From Verrucosispora sp. NA02020 (GTDB taxonomy: Bacteria; Actinomycetota; Actinomycetes; Mycobacteriales; Micromonosporaceae): DNA of 64,000 bases. The notes under the pieces are model-generated. The model had not been told where the DNA came from. It searched no databases and was given only the letters and a program-made list of their open reading frames with translations. Numbering within the stretch: the stretch's first letter is position 1; each line of letters begins with the position of its first letter. The translations under genes and the position numbers were made by a program. The stretch is from NCBI RefSeq assembly GCF_013364215.1, contig NZ_CP054923.1, forward strand, positions 5,146,001 through 5,210,000. The letters run 5' to 3'. Positions 9,040-17,471 of the stretch are shown here, in pieces.

Positions 9040-11571
9040 TCAGGTCGCCTGTTGGTCGGCGCCGTCGGACCCGTCCTCGGCACGCCGGCCCCCATCGAGC
9101 AACCTAGCGGCGTCGGAGCGTCCGCGCCGGGTGCCCGTCTGGTACGAACTCATCATGCGGCGAACCTGTTCTGGTTCGCGGATCACGTCCTCGCCGGCGT
9201 CGGCCGCCCCGGGCTCGTCGCGCAGCGCCGGGGCGAGACTGGCCTGCCGTACCCGGACCGGCAGGCCCGACTCGGTACGCCCCAGGTCGGACTCGGCCGT
9301 CGTCGACGTACCCGGCTCGGGCGGGGTCGCCGCCGTCTCGGGCGGGCCCGCCGGCGTACCGGGCGCGACCGCGCCGTCGGCCGGCGGGTGTGGCGGCCGG
9401 GCCGGGCTCTCACCCGGTGCCGAGGTCACCGGCACCTCGATCGGGATGGTCGGTCCGTCCAGGGCGGACTGACCGGGCCGGCGGCGGGACCTGGTCGGCA
9501 GGCCCGTGCTCTCCTCGGCGGGCTCCGCCGAGGACGACGCGAGCGGTTCGGCCGCCCGGGTCTCCGTCCGGGGTGCGGTGGGTGCCGCCACCGCCACCGG
9601 TGCGGGTGACCGCTCGTCCGGGGTGGGGGCCGCGTCGGCGGGCAGTTCCGGGGTCTTGCTCCGGGTGGTCGACTGCGACACCGCCGGCTGTGCGCCGTCC
9701 ACGATGATCAGGTCACCCGGGATCAGCACCACGGCGGTCGTCCCGCCGTACGGCGACTCCTTGAGGTGTACCCGCACCCCGTGCCGATCGGTCAGCCGGC
9801 TCACCACGTAGAGGCCCAGCCGGGACGCGTCGGCGAGGTTGAGCTCGGAGCGGTCCACGATGCGGTGGTTGGCGGCGGCCAGGTCCTCCTCGGTCATGCC
9901 GAGTCCTCGGTCCTCGATCTCGAGGGCGAACCCGTTGCCGACCAGCTGCCCGCGCACCTCCACCGTGGTGTGCGGTGGCGAGAACGACAGCCCGTTCTCG
10001 ATCAGCTCGGCGAGCAGGTGGATGACGTCACCGACGGCCCGCCCGGCCAGCGACACCCCGCTGATCGGAAGCACCTGGACGCGGGTGTAGTCCTCGACCT
10101 CACCGACCGCGCCACGGACCACGTCGACCATCGGCACGCTGCGGCGCCAGGCCCGGCCGGGCGTGGAACCGGAGAGCACGATCAGGTTCTCCGCGTTACG
10201 CCGCATCCGGGTGGCCAGGTGGTCGACGCGGAACAGGTCCTCCAGTTCCTCCGCGTCCTGCTCCCGGCGCTCCATCGAGTCCAGCAGGGTGAGCTGCCGG
10301 TGCACCAGGGCCTGGGTACGCCGGGCCAGGCTCAGGAAGACGTCGCGTACCGCGCGGCGCAGTTCCGCCTGCTCCACCGCGGTCCGGATGGCCGTCTCCT
10401 GCACCACGGTGAACGCCTTGCCCACCTGGCCGATCTCGTCGTCACCGAACTGCAGCGGCGGCGCCTCCTTGGCCACGTCCACCTGCTCGCCCCGGCCGAG
10501 CCGATCCACCACATCGGGCAGTCGTTCGTTGGCGAGCTGGAACGCGGCGTCCCGCAGGCGTTGCAGTTGCTGCACCAGGGCACGCGCGGTGGTGACCGAG
10601 ACGATCACCGAGGCGATGACGGCGAGCAGGCCGAGACCGGCGGCGAGCACCAACCGGATGATGACGCCGACGGCCACAGGGGTGGCCCGTTCGACCACGT
10701 CGTCACCACCGGCCAGCACGACGTCGCCGATCTCGATCAGCGCCGGCCCGGTGGCGTCGGTCCACCCCTCGACGCTGAACGGCAGCCGCGTGTTGTTGCC
10801 GGCCAGCATCACCTGGTTCTCCAGGTCGGCCAGCCGGCGGAAGTTGGGCCCGGAGGACATCTGCTGGTAACGGGCCTGATCCGCCTGCGGCAGCCGGACG
10901 ACCGCCTGCTCGGCGACGAAGTGGCGGGCACCGACGATCCGAGTGAACTCCGCGCGCTCGCTCACGGTGATCCGGCCGGCGGCCAGCACCCCGGCGAGCA
11001 GGGCGTCCTCCTGGGACAGCAGTTCCCGGGCCCGGTTGAGCTGAATGAGTTGGGTGGTGTCCTCGGCGACCTGGTCGTCGTCGAGGTTGCCCAACTCGTC
11101 GTAGACCTGATAGATCGACTCGATCACCCGGGTGAACGCACCGCCGGCCTCGCTGCGGCCGATGTTGCGGTCGTCCACGGCGGCCCGGGTGTCCGACAGC
11201 GCGGCGATCCTACGGTTCAGGTCACTGATCCGTTGCTGCAGGGCGTCGCTGCCGAGCAGGCCGACCTGCCAGTGCCTGGCCGACTCCTCGAACTCGGCGG
11301 CCAGTTCGTCGGTACGCTGACGCACCTGCACGAGTTCGCCGCGCCTGCGGTCCTCGGGCCGCCCGAGGTAGGCCAGCGAGGTCCGGCGTTCCAACTGCAA
11401 CTGCAACAGCAGCGGCTCGGTGGGGTCGAACACCCGGACGTCGAGGGCCTGCACGCCGACGAGGTTGACACCCTCCCGGATGGTCACCCAGGCGGTGAAG
11501 CTCCAGAGTGCCACCAGCGAGGCCAACAGGGCCACGACCTTGGTACGCAGATTCGAACTGCGGGAACCCAT
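9040..11571 (-). CDS. cvnA: Conservon sensor histidine kinase-like protein CvnA
   Basis: An 843-residue membrane protein. Residues about 10-30 form a first transmembrane segment. An extracellular NIT-type (nitrate/nitrite-sensing-like) helical domain follows, then a second membrane span around residue 310 (VIIRLVLAAGLGLLAVIASVIV), a HAMP region, a dimerisation segment with RRTQALVHRQLTLLDSMERREQD, and an ATPase domain with ELIENGLSFSPPHTTVEV and DRGLGMTEEDL. The last 220 residues are Pro/Ala/Glu-rich and probably disordered. The expected phospho-acceptor His is degenerate, as is common in CvnA. It lies 95 bp downstream of the diterpene synthase operon on the same strand and could be read through from it. 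Confidence 0.92.
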   Translation of the reverse strand: MGSRSSNLRTKVVALLASLVALWSFTAWVTIREGVNLVGVQALDVRVFDPTEPLLLQLQLERRTSLAYLGRPEDRRRGELVQVRQRTDELAAEFEESARHWQVGLLGSDALQQRISDLNRRIAALSDTRAAVDDRNIGRSEAGGAFTRVIESIYQVYDELGNLDDDQVAEDTTQLIQLNRARELLSQEDALLAGVLAAGRITVSERAEFTRIVGARHFVAEQAVVRLPQADQARYQQMSSGPNFRRLADLENQVMLAGNNTRLPFSVEGWTDATGPALIEIGDVVLAGGDDVVERATPVAVGVIIRLVLAAGLGLLAVIASVIVSVTTARALVQQLQRLRDAAFQLANERLPDVVDRLGRGEQVDVAKEAPPLQFGDDEIGQVGKAFTVVQETAIRTAVEQAELRRAVRDVFLSLARRTQALVHRQLTLLDSMERREQDAEELEDLFRVDHLATRMRRNAENLIVLSGSTPGRAWRRSVPMVDVVRGAVGEVEDYTRVQVLPISGVSLAGRAVGDVIHLLAELIENGLSFSPPHTTVEVRGQLVGNGFALEIEDRGLGMTEEDLAAANHRIVDRSELNLADASRLGLYVVSRLTDRHGVRVHLKESPYGGTTAVVLIPGDLIIVDGAQPAVSQSTTRSKTPELPADAAPTPDERSPAPVAVAAPTAPRTETRAAEPLASSSAEPAEESTGLPTRSRRRPGQSALDGPTIPIEVPVTSAPGESPARPPHPPADGAVAPGTPAGPPETAATPPEPGTSTTAESDLGRTESGLPVRVRQASLAPALRDEPGAADAGEDVIREPEQVRRMMSSYQTGTRRGRSDAARLLDGGRRAEDGSDGADQQAT

Positions 11572-11666
11572 TACACCGTCCCTGGCCCGGAGCGAGTTGA
11601 TCGGTCAGTCAGGCGGGCGACACACGCACCGACCCCGGCGCACGCTAACAGCGTCACCGTTGCAAC

Positions 11667-13292
11667 TCAAGCGCTCGTGATCATGCCCTGGTGGGGGGCC
11701 GCGGGGCCCTTACCGCCACGGCGTGCCGCGCCCTCGGTGAGCGCCAGACGCCGCGCCGCGAGGACCGCCGCGCGCACCACGAGGAGCGGCGTGTAGAGGT
11801 CCTTGTCATGCCACAGTGGAGGGTCGGTGGTGACGCCGACCTGCAGGTGTGGCAGCGCCAGACCGGCCGCCGCCACCGCCTCGGGCCGCCGCCGACCGCC
11901 TGCGCCGAGCAGCACGTGCACCGCGTACGCCGTCTCCTCCGTGGTGGTCGACCATCGCCCCCAGCCCCCGTCGTCGCGCTGGGTGGCGAGCACCCACCCG
12001 ACGGCCCGGTCGACGGCTTCCGCGGCGACCTCCGGCGGTGCGTGCCCGGCCAGCGCCAGGGCGGCGCAGGAGGTGGCGTAGTAGGGCGAGGCGTGCCAGC
12101 GGTCCGTCCAGTGACCGTCCGGCTGCTGCACCTCCCGCAACCAGCCACCGAGGGCCGCGACCCGGGCGCCGTACCGGTTCGCTCCCTCACGGGTGTGCCG
12201 GGCGTGCCAGCCCAGCGCCTCCAGCACGTGCGCGTTGGTGGTGACCGAGTCGCCGTCCTCCCCGCGCCAGGTGCAGAAGTGGCTGCCGAGGTCGTAGCGG
12301 AACAGACTCGCCGGGTCGACCGGCCGGCCCAGCCGGGCCAGGGCGTACAGGGTGGCCGAGGTGGTGTCCGCGTCGGCCGGTAGCCCCGGTCCGGTCGCCG
12401 CACCGTCCGGGCCGAGCGCGGCGACCAGTCCGGCCACCAGCGCGGGCGACGGTCGGACCGGCACGCCCGCCCGGATGAGCGTGCCGAGCGTCCAGGACCG
12501 TTCGAACACGGTGATCGGGGTGCAACACGGCACCGGGCCCTCGTAGCGGGCCACCACCTCGTCCAGGTACGCCCGCGCAGCCCGGTCCGGCGTTCGCCGA
12601 TGGTTGAGCCACCGGGCCGTGGCGGCGGGCGAGGCGCCCACCGCACCGTCGACGGGACCTACCTCGTCCCGGGTGGCGGCGTTCGGTCCGAGCACCTCGT
12701 AGGCGTGCCAGAGCTTGCGCGGCATCGGACGGTCGGTGGCGAGCAGCGCGGAGACCGCGTCGAGGCGCCGCCGGTCCACCCGGGGCAGCGGATGGGTGGC
12801 GAGCAGTGTCGGGGTGTCCCGGTCGCGGAGCCGGGCCAGGTGCGTGTCGATGCGACCGGTCAACGCCGGCACGATCAGATCGGCCGCCGGGGTGTCCGGC
12901 AACGGCGCGCCGGCCCCCAGCCCCCGGGCCAGCGCGGTCAGCCCACGAGCGGCGGCGGCCTCCAGAGTGGACCGTGGTGGGCCGGTGAGGTCGGCCGGCT
13001 CGTCCCGGCCGAGGACGGTGACCATGGCCTCCACCGCGCTCGCCGTCGGCACCAGGCCGTACCCACCGGGCAGACCCCAGGCGCCGTCCGGTCCCTGCTC
13101 GCCGAGCAGGTACGTCAGTCGCCGGCCATGACCGCCGAGCCACGGCGCGTCGGCGACCAGGCGACCCGTCTCGTAGACCGAGGCGCTCACCCGCCCGGCC
13201 GGTTCCCGCTCAAGGTCCACGACCAGGTCGGCGGCGGCGTCGGCGACGGTCTGCGCCGTCTCGGGCAACGCGGTCACGCCGGCGGCCGTCAC
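11667..13292 (-). CDS. Class II diterpene cyclase (copalyl diphosphate synthase-like)
   Basis: A 541-residue alpha-barrel protein of the class II terpene cyclase family, which protonates geranylgeranyl diphosphate to give a bicyclic copalyl-type diphosphate. It shows family features: LLGEQGPDGAWGLPGGYGLVPTASAV near the N-terminus, VTTNAHVLEALG, and QW-like repeats (LREVQQPDGHWTDRW and LATQRDDGGWGRW). The acid motif, normally DXDD, reads DADT (D307-A-D309-T310). The central Asp that acts as general acid is kept, but the last Asp is Thr. The GTG at 13292 overlaps the stop of the class I synthase gene as GTGA, which fixes the start. It is the third gene of a coupled P450/class I/class II operon. 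Confidence 0.88.
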   Translation of the reverse strand: MTAAGVTALPETAQTVADAAADLVVDLEREPAGRVSASVYETGRLVADAPWLGGHGRRLTYLLGEQGPDGAWGLPGGYGLVPTASAVEAMVTVLGRDEPADLTGPPRSTLEAAAARGLTALARGLGAGAPLPDTPAADLIVPALTGRIDTHLARLRDRDTPTLLATHPLPRVDRRRLDAVSALLATDRPMPRKLWHAYEVLGPNAATRDEVGPVDGAVGASPAATARWLNHRRTPDRAARAYLDEVVARYEGPVPCCTPITVFERSWTLGTLIRAGVPVRPSPALVAGLVAALGPDGAATGPGLPADADTTSATLYALARLGRPVDPASLFRYDLGSHFCTWRGEDGDSVTTNAHVLEALGWHARHTREGANRYGARVAALGGWLREVQQPDGHWTDRWHASPYYATSCAALALAGHAPPEVAAEAVDRAVGWVLATQRDDGGWGRWSTTTEETAYAVHVLLGAGGRRRPEAVAAAGLALPHLQVGVTTDPPLWHDKDLYTPLLVVRAAVLAARRLALTEGAARRGGKGPAAPHQGMITSA

Positions 13293-14191
13293 GGCGTACC
13301 CCAGAAGTCGGTGGACCGGTAGAAGCCGCTGCTGAAGCCGATCTGCCGGGACAGGTAGTCGGCCGCCACCGGGCAGTCGACGCGCAGCGCCGCGAGCTGA
13401 TCCCGGGCCTCGGCGACCAACTCGGCGATCCGCTTCTCCACCTCGGCGCGGGACACCAGCAGCAGTGCGTTGAGGTCCCCCCAACGCAGGTCGCGTTCGT
13501 AGCTGCCGAGGTCGTTGACCAGGCGCAGGATCCGCTGCACCTGGTCGCTCGCGGCGAGCAGCGCGTCCAGGTGCGCCAGGGTCGCCGGGTCGTCGGCGTG
13601 GATCCAGTGCACGACGTTGACCACGGTGCAGGCCAGGTTGGCGGCGTTGTCCAGGTACTCCGCGAACCCGGGCAGTGTGTCCGGCGTCTGCTTCCAGTCC
13701 CACTCCCGGGCCATCGCGGCGAGCACCTTGCGGGTCTCCTCCCGCCAGCGCTCGCGGTGCGTCGCGAAGGCCGGCACGGCGGCGAGTTCGTCGCGCAACT
13801 CGGCGAGGAAGGCACCGAGTTGGTCGCCCTCCTCCGGCGTACCGCCGTCGACAACCGCCAGGCAGCGGGCGGCCAGCCGGTCGATCTCGTCGCGCGAGTG
13901 GGCCTCGTGGTCGACGAGCCAGTCGATGGCGAAGCCCCACAGCACCGCCCGGTTGGTGACCCGGAGCCGGTCGAGGTCGCACCACGGCGCGCCGAAGGCG
14001 ATCGCCATGGCCACGGTGCCGAACAGGGTGGCGTCGAAGGGCCGGGGCGGGAACAGTTCGGGGTACGCGGCGGCGACCGCCGCCAGGTCACGCTGGCCCT
14101 TCGCAGCGAGGGCACAGATCCGGCCCTGTTCTGCGGCGTCGGTCATCTGGTCCCCGGGGCCGCCCGGCGACACCTCGGTCCGGTAGCTCAT
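13289..14191 (-). CDS. Class I terpene (diterpene) synthase
   Basis: A 300-residue all-helical terpene synthase. It contains AIDWLVDHEAHS (D90 and D94, in place of a canonical DDXXD) and a full NSE/DTE motif NDLGSYERD (N226, D227, S230, D234) for binding the Mg-diphosphate cluster. The tail GFYRSTDFWGTP is typical. Its expected job is to ionise the copalyl-type diphosphate made by the neighbouring class II cyclase and finish the hydrocarbon skeleton. The ATG at 14191 overlaps the P450 stop as ATGA, and the gene ends in a GTGA overlap with the class II cyclase, so all three genes are translationally coupled. A longer upstream open frame is antisense to, or out of frame with, the P450. The product skeleton cannot be predicted from the sequence. 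Confidence 0.88.
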   Translation of the reverse strand: MSYRTEVSPGGPGDQMTDAAEQGRICALAAKGQRDLAAVAAAYPELFPPRPFDATLFGTVAMAIAFGAPWCDLDRLRVTNRAVLWGFAIDWLVDHEAHSRDEIDRLAARCLAVVDGGTPEEGDQLGAFLAELRDELAAVPAFATHRERWREETRKVLAAMAREWDWKQTPDTLPGFAEYLDNAANLACTVVNVVHWIHADDPATLAHLDALLAASDQVQRILRLVNDLGSYERDLRWGDLNALLLVSRAEVEKRIAELVAEARDQLAALRVDCPVAADYLSRQIGFSSGFYRSTDFWGTP

Positions 14192-15558
14192 GCCGCGACA
14201 CCCTGTACGGGGCGCAGGACCACCTCGACCGGCTCCAGGGGACGCAACGCGGCGGCCACCTTGATGCCGGGTACGGCCGGCCGGCACAGCCGGAACCGGA
14301 ACCGGCTCAGCAGGCTGGCCACGATCAGCATCGCCTCCAGATAGAACAGGTGCATGCCCAGGCACTGGTGGGGGCCACCACCGAACGGGAAGTGCGTGTA
14401 CCGGTGCCGCTGCTGGGCCCGCTCCGGCCGGAACCGGTCCGGGTCGAAGACCTCGGGTCGCTCCCAGAACATCGACATGCGGTGGGTGATCAGCGGGCTG
14501 ACCACCACAGTGGAACCGGCCGGGATCCGGACCCCACCGATGACGTCTTCCTCGACCGCGTTGCGGGGGAAGAGCCAGCCGATCGGATAGAGCCGGAGCA
14601 ACTCGTCCAGCACCTGCCGGGTGTACCGCAGGTCGCGCAGGTGCTCCTGGCGTACCGGCTGGCCGCCGACCACCTCGTCGATCTCGGCGTAGAGCCGGGC
14701 AGCGATCTCGGGGTTGCGCTCGATGTGCGGCCACAGCCAGGTCAGCACACTGATCGTGGTCTCGGTGGTGGTGGCCACCATCGCCACCGTATCGTTGCGG
14801 ACCTGCTGCTCGTCGAGTCGGCCACCGCCCTCGGTGCGGCCCCGCCACAACGTGCTGATGATGTCGTCGGCGTCGTCGGCGGTCTCGTGGCGGGCGGCCC
14901 GCACGGTCGGCAACAGCAGGTCGTCGATGAGTTGCACGGCCCGACGGAACGTCCGGTCACCCGGCATGGGCGCGGCGAGCGGCGCCCAGGGCATCAGGAT
15001 CCTCGGCATCACCGACCGGGCGATGTCGTCCTGTGCCTGCATGATCCGCATCGCATCGGGCACCGAGATCCGGTCGGCGAAGAAGACCCGCATGATCGCG
15101 GAGCAGACGATTCGGGCCTGTACGGTGCCCATGTTCACGGGTCGACCGGTGCGTGCCGGTTCCGCCAGTTCGTCGACAGCCTCCTCGATCGCCACGGCGA
15201 GACGGTCGACCATCGCGTCGATGCGACGGGCGGTGAACAGCGGCTGGAGGATCTGTCGGCTGTCGGCCCAGTACTCGCCGTCGCTGAGGATGCCCTCGCC
15301 GAAGAGGCGTTTCAGCGGGCGCCACTGCAGACCGTCGCCGGCGCGCACGTAGTTGTCGGACCGTTCGCGCAGGACCCGTTGCAGGTGCTCAGGATGGGTG
15401 ACCAGGTACGGGCGCAGCGAACCGAGATTGAGCCGGACCACCTCACCTGCCGAGCGTTCGCCGAACTCGACGAGGGCGCTCGCCGGATCACGCAGCAGAC
15501 TCGGTAACGTGTGCCGCAAGGGAATCGATGCCGGTCTCCGGGTTCGGGCGCAGTTCAC
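14188..15558 (-). CDS. Cytochrome P450 of the diterpenoid operon
   Basis: A 456-residue P450. The heme-binding loop is FPFGGGPHQCLG (Cys399), the K-helix ExxR is in LDELLRLYP, and the I-helix reads VATTTETTISVL. The HRMSMFWERPEVFDPDRF stretch is the usual pre-heme region. It probably hydroxylates or oxidises the diterpene made by the two downstream synthases. Salinispora arenicola has a comparable operon of a class II cyclase, a class I synthase and a P450 giving an isopimaradiene-type alcohol. The GTG at 15558 was chosen because GGGAG lies 8 nt upstream. Its stop overlaps the class I synthase start. No ferredoxin or reductase gene is nearby. Confidence 0.9.
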   Translation of the reverse strand: MNCARTRRPASIPLRHTLPSLLRDPASALVEFGERSAGEVVRLNLGSLRPYLVTHPEHLQRVLRERSDNYVRAGDGLQWRPLKRLFGEGILSDGEYWADSRQILQPLFTARRIDAMVDRLAVAIEEAVDELAEPARTGRPVNMGTVQARIVCSAIMRVFFADRISVPDAMRIMQAQDDIARSVMPRILMPWAPLAAPMPGDRTFRRAVQLIDDLLLPTVRAARHETADDADDIISTLWRGRTEGGGRLDEQQVRNDTVAMVATTTETTISVLTWLWPHIERNPEIAARLYAEIDEVVGGQPVRQEHLRDLRYTRQVLDELLRLYPIGWLFPRNAVEEDVIGGVRIPAGSTVVVSPLITHRMSMFWERPEVFDPDRFRPERAQQRHRYTHFPFGGGPHQCLGMHLFYLEAMLIVASLLSRFRFRLCRPAVPGIKVAAALRPLEPVEVVLRPVQGVAA

Positions 15559-16055
15559 GTCGTCGGCTCCCAGTTGCACGGGCCCCGGGGGTGAGGGGCG
15601 TTACTCTTCGAAATGCCACGATTGCGATGAGCATGACATTGCCGTAGCGCTCCTTACTAGTCACGCAACGAGAAATCTTCATGGCCGGCATTCCCGCCGT
15701 CCACAAAGAAGATCGCGGCCGGGCACGTCGTGGTCCGGCCCGACCACAGCCGGCCCGGTCCGCGACGGGTCGGCGTCCGACGTCGACTGACGGCACATCG
15801 TCCCTGCCCACAAGGGGTTCTGCCGACCGGGCGAGGCAGCCGACAGACCTACCGGCCCACCCCACGCGTCGGCGGGCCGCCGGCCTGCCAGGTGATCTTT
15901 GTCATGACGGCCTGACCTCGTGAGAAAGCCGAGCGCGACCGTCCGGTGACCGGGCGACGCGTCGTCGGCGGGCGCGACGATCGGCCGCACCGCACCGACG
16001 GACTCCGCCCGGAGAATGCGGGCACGACCCGTCTCGCTGTGCCAGGCTCAGGGGC
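15559..16055. other. Divergent intergenic region with possible short leader ORF
   Basis: About 500 bp lie between the P450 operon (minus) and the DUF2630 gene (plus). On the minus strand, AAGGAG (15655-15650) lies 10 nt before an ATG that opens a 12-codon frame, MSCSSQSWHFEE (15639-15601), ending 42 nt before the chosen P450 start. This could be a leader peptide, or the Shine-Dalgarno match could be chance. The stretch around 15600-15680 is less G/C-rich than the surroundings, which fits a promoter for the terpenoid operon. Nothing else was recognised. Confidence 0.35.
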
Positions 16056-16304
16056 ATGGACGACACGACGATCCTGAGCCGGATCTCCGATCTGGTCGAC
16101 GAGGAACACCGGCTGCGCGCCGAGGCGCAGGCCCACGAGGCGGGCACCGACGACGATGCCCGTACCCGGCTGCGTGAGCTGGAGGAGTCCCTCGACCAGT
16201 GCTGGGACCTGCTCCGCCGTCGGCGCGCCGCGCGGCAGGCACACGGCGACCCCGACGCTCAGGGCGCACGCCCGGTGCCCGAGGTCGAGCGGTACCTCCA
16301 GTAG
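16056..16304 (+). CDS. DUF2630 family small protein
   Basis: An 82-residue acidic, helical protein that begins MDDTTILSRISDLVDEEHRL and contains LEESLDQCWDLLRRRRAARQA and the ending VPEVERYLQ. These are the signature segments of DUF2630, a family found mainly in Actinobacteria with no assigned function. It is probably a short helical hairpin or coiled coil. It stands alone between the terpenoid operon and the convergent RIO kinase, and no partner is suggested by context. Confidence 0.88.
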   Translation: MDDTTILSRISDLVDEEHRLRAEAQAHEAGTDDDARTRLRELEESLDQCWDLLRRRRAARQAHGDPDAQGARPVPEVERYLQ

Positions 16305-16386
16305 GGCACCTGTCGGGCTCCGGGTGGCGGCGGGACCGCCACCCGGAGTCCGTCGTCCGTCCCGGCCGACGGCCGGGTTCGGACCG

Positions 16387-17313
16387 TCAACGCAGGCCGG
16401 CCTCGCGGGCCAGCATGTCGGTCAGGGCGTCCGGTTCCGAGGGCAGGCCACGGGCGGTGAACCAGGTGGCGACGACCCGGACGTCCCGGGCCAGGAAGTC
16501 CCGCCCCTGCGGGTTGGCCACCACGTCGACCACCTGCGGCAGGTCGATCAGGACCAGCCGCCCCTCGTGCACCAACAGGTTGTACGGCGACAGGTCGCCG
16601 TGGGCGTACCCGGCGCGGGCCAGCACCACCAGGGCGTCGACGAGTTGCTCCCACAGCCTGCGCAGCTCACCCGACTCGGGACGCAGCTCGGCCAGCCGGG
16701 GCGCGGCCTGCCCCTGGTCGGGGTCACCGAGGAACTCCAGCATCAGCTCGGTGCCGCGCAACTGCACCGGGTACGGCACGGCGACGGTGCCGTACCGTTC
16801 GCCGATCTCCCAGAGCCGGGCCAGGGCGGCGAACTCGGCGGCCGCCCACTGCCCGGCGATCATCTGCCGGCCGAACGCGGTCCGCCCGGTCATCGCCCGC
16901 ATCTCCCGGGAACGGCGGACCCGACGGCCTTCGAGGTATCCGGCGTCGCGGTGGAAGAGCCGGTGCCGGGGATCGCGGTAGCGCTTCGCGGCCAGCAGGC
17001 AGGACCGGCCGGTCTCCGGCACGGCCCGGCGGACCAGGTGGACGTCGGCCTCCTTGCCGGTCTTGAGCACCCCGAGTTCGGTGTCCTTCGCGGCCAGGTC
17101 GGTGACCAGCCACGCCGGGTGGGGTTGCGGACCGTGGAGCGCGTCGTCCCAGGAGGACCAGACCTCGCCGGTCACCGGGTCGGGCCCGTCGTCCGGGTCG
17201 GTCGGGGCGGGGCCGGACGGCCGCCCCCGCTTCAGGAAGTGTGGTTCGTCGTCGTCGAAGCGGCGTTTGCCGCGGGCTCGATGCTCCGGCACCGAGAAGT
17301 CGTGATCGCGCAC
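16387..17313 (-). CDS. RIO-type serine protein kinase
   Basis: A 308-residue kinase-fold protein of the RIO1-like group. It contains the nucleotide-binding segment LGVLKTGKEADVHLVRR, the catalytic Lys region CLLAAKRYRD, the catalytic loop AGYAHGDLSPYNLLV (HGDLSxxN) and the metal-binding motif VLIDLPQVVD. The N-terminal 60 residues are charged and probably flexible. Bacterial RIO proteins are uncharacterised relatives of eukaryotic ribosome-biogenesis kinases. The GTG at 17313 (MRDHDFSVPEHRARG) is the best in-frame start, with AAGGGA about 13 nt upstream. A much stronger Shine-Dalgarno/ATG pair lies upstream in another frame (see findings). It is downstream of the HAD hydrolase on the same strand. 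Confidence 0.85.
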   Translation of the reverse strand: MRDHDFSVPEHRARGKRRFDDDEPHFLKRGRPSGPAPTDPDDGPDPVTGEVWSSWDDALHGPQPHPAWLVTDLAAKDTELGVLKTGKEADVHLVRRAVPETGRSCLLAAKRYRDPRHRLFHRDAGYLEGRRVRRSREMRAMTGRTAFGRQMIAGQWAAAEFAALARLWEIGERYGTVAVPYPVQLRGTELMLEFLGDPDQGQAAPRLAELRPESGELRRLWEQLVDALVVLARAGYAHGDLSPYNLLVHEGRLVLIDLPQVVDVVANPQGRDFLARDVRVVATWFTARGLPSEPDALTDMLAREAGLR

Positions 17314-17471
17314 TGCGCTGGTCGTCCCTTGTTCGAGGCGGATGGAGGCAGGAGTTGACCTGCGAAGACGGCCATGACCGACCTCCTCTCCTCGACCGGA
17401 CCCAGGCCCGGTAGCACGATGCGCGGACCATGTTGGTCGCGTCGGCGCGGCGCGGCAACCGGTTTTCCGCG

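Noticed and set aside
11667-13985. Longer 772-aa version of the class II cyclase
   Set aside because: The extra N-terminal part is Arg/Pro-rich out-of-frame translation of the class I synthase gene. The GTGA overlap at 13292 gives the natural start.
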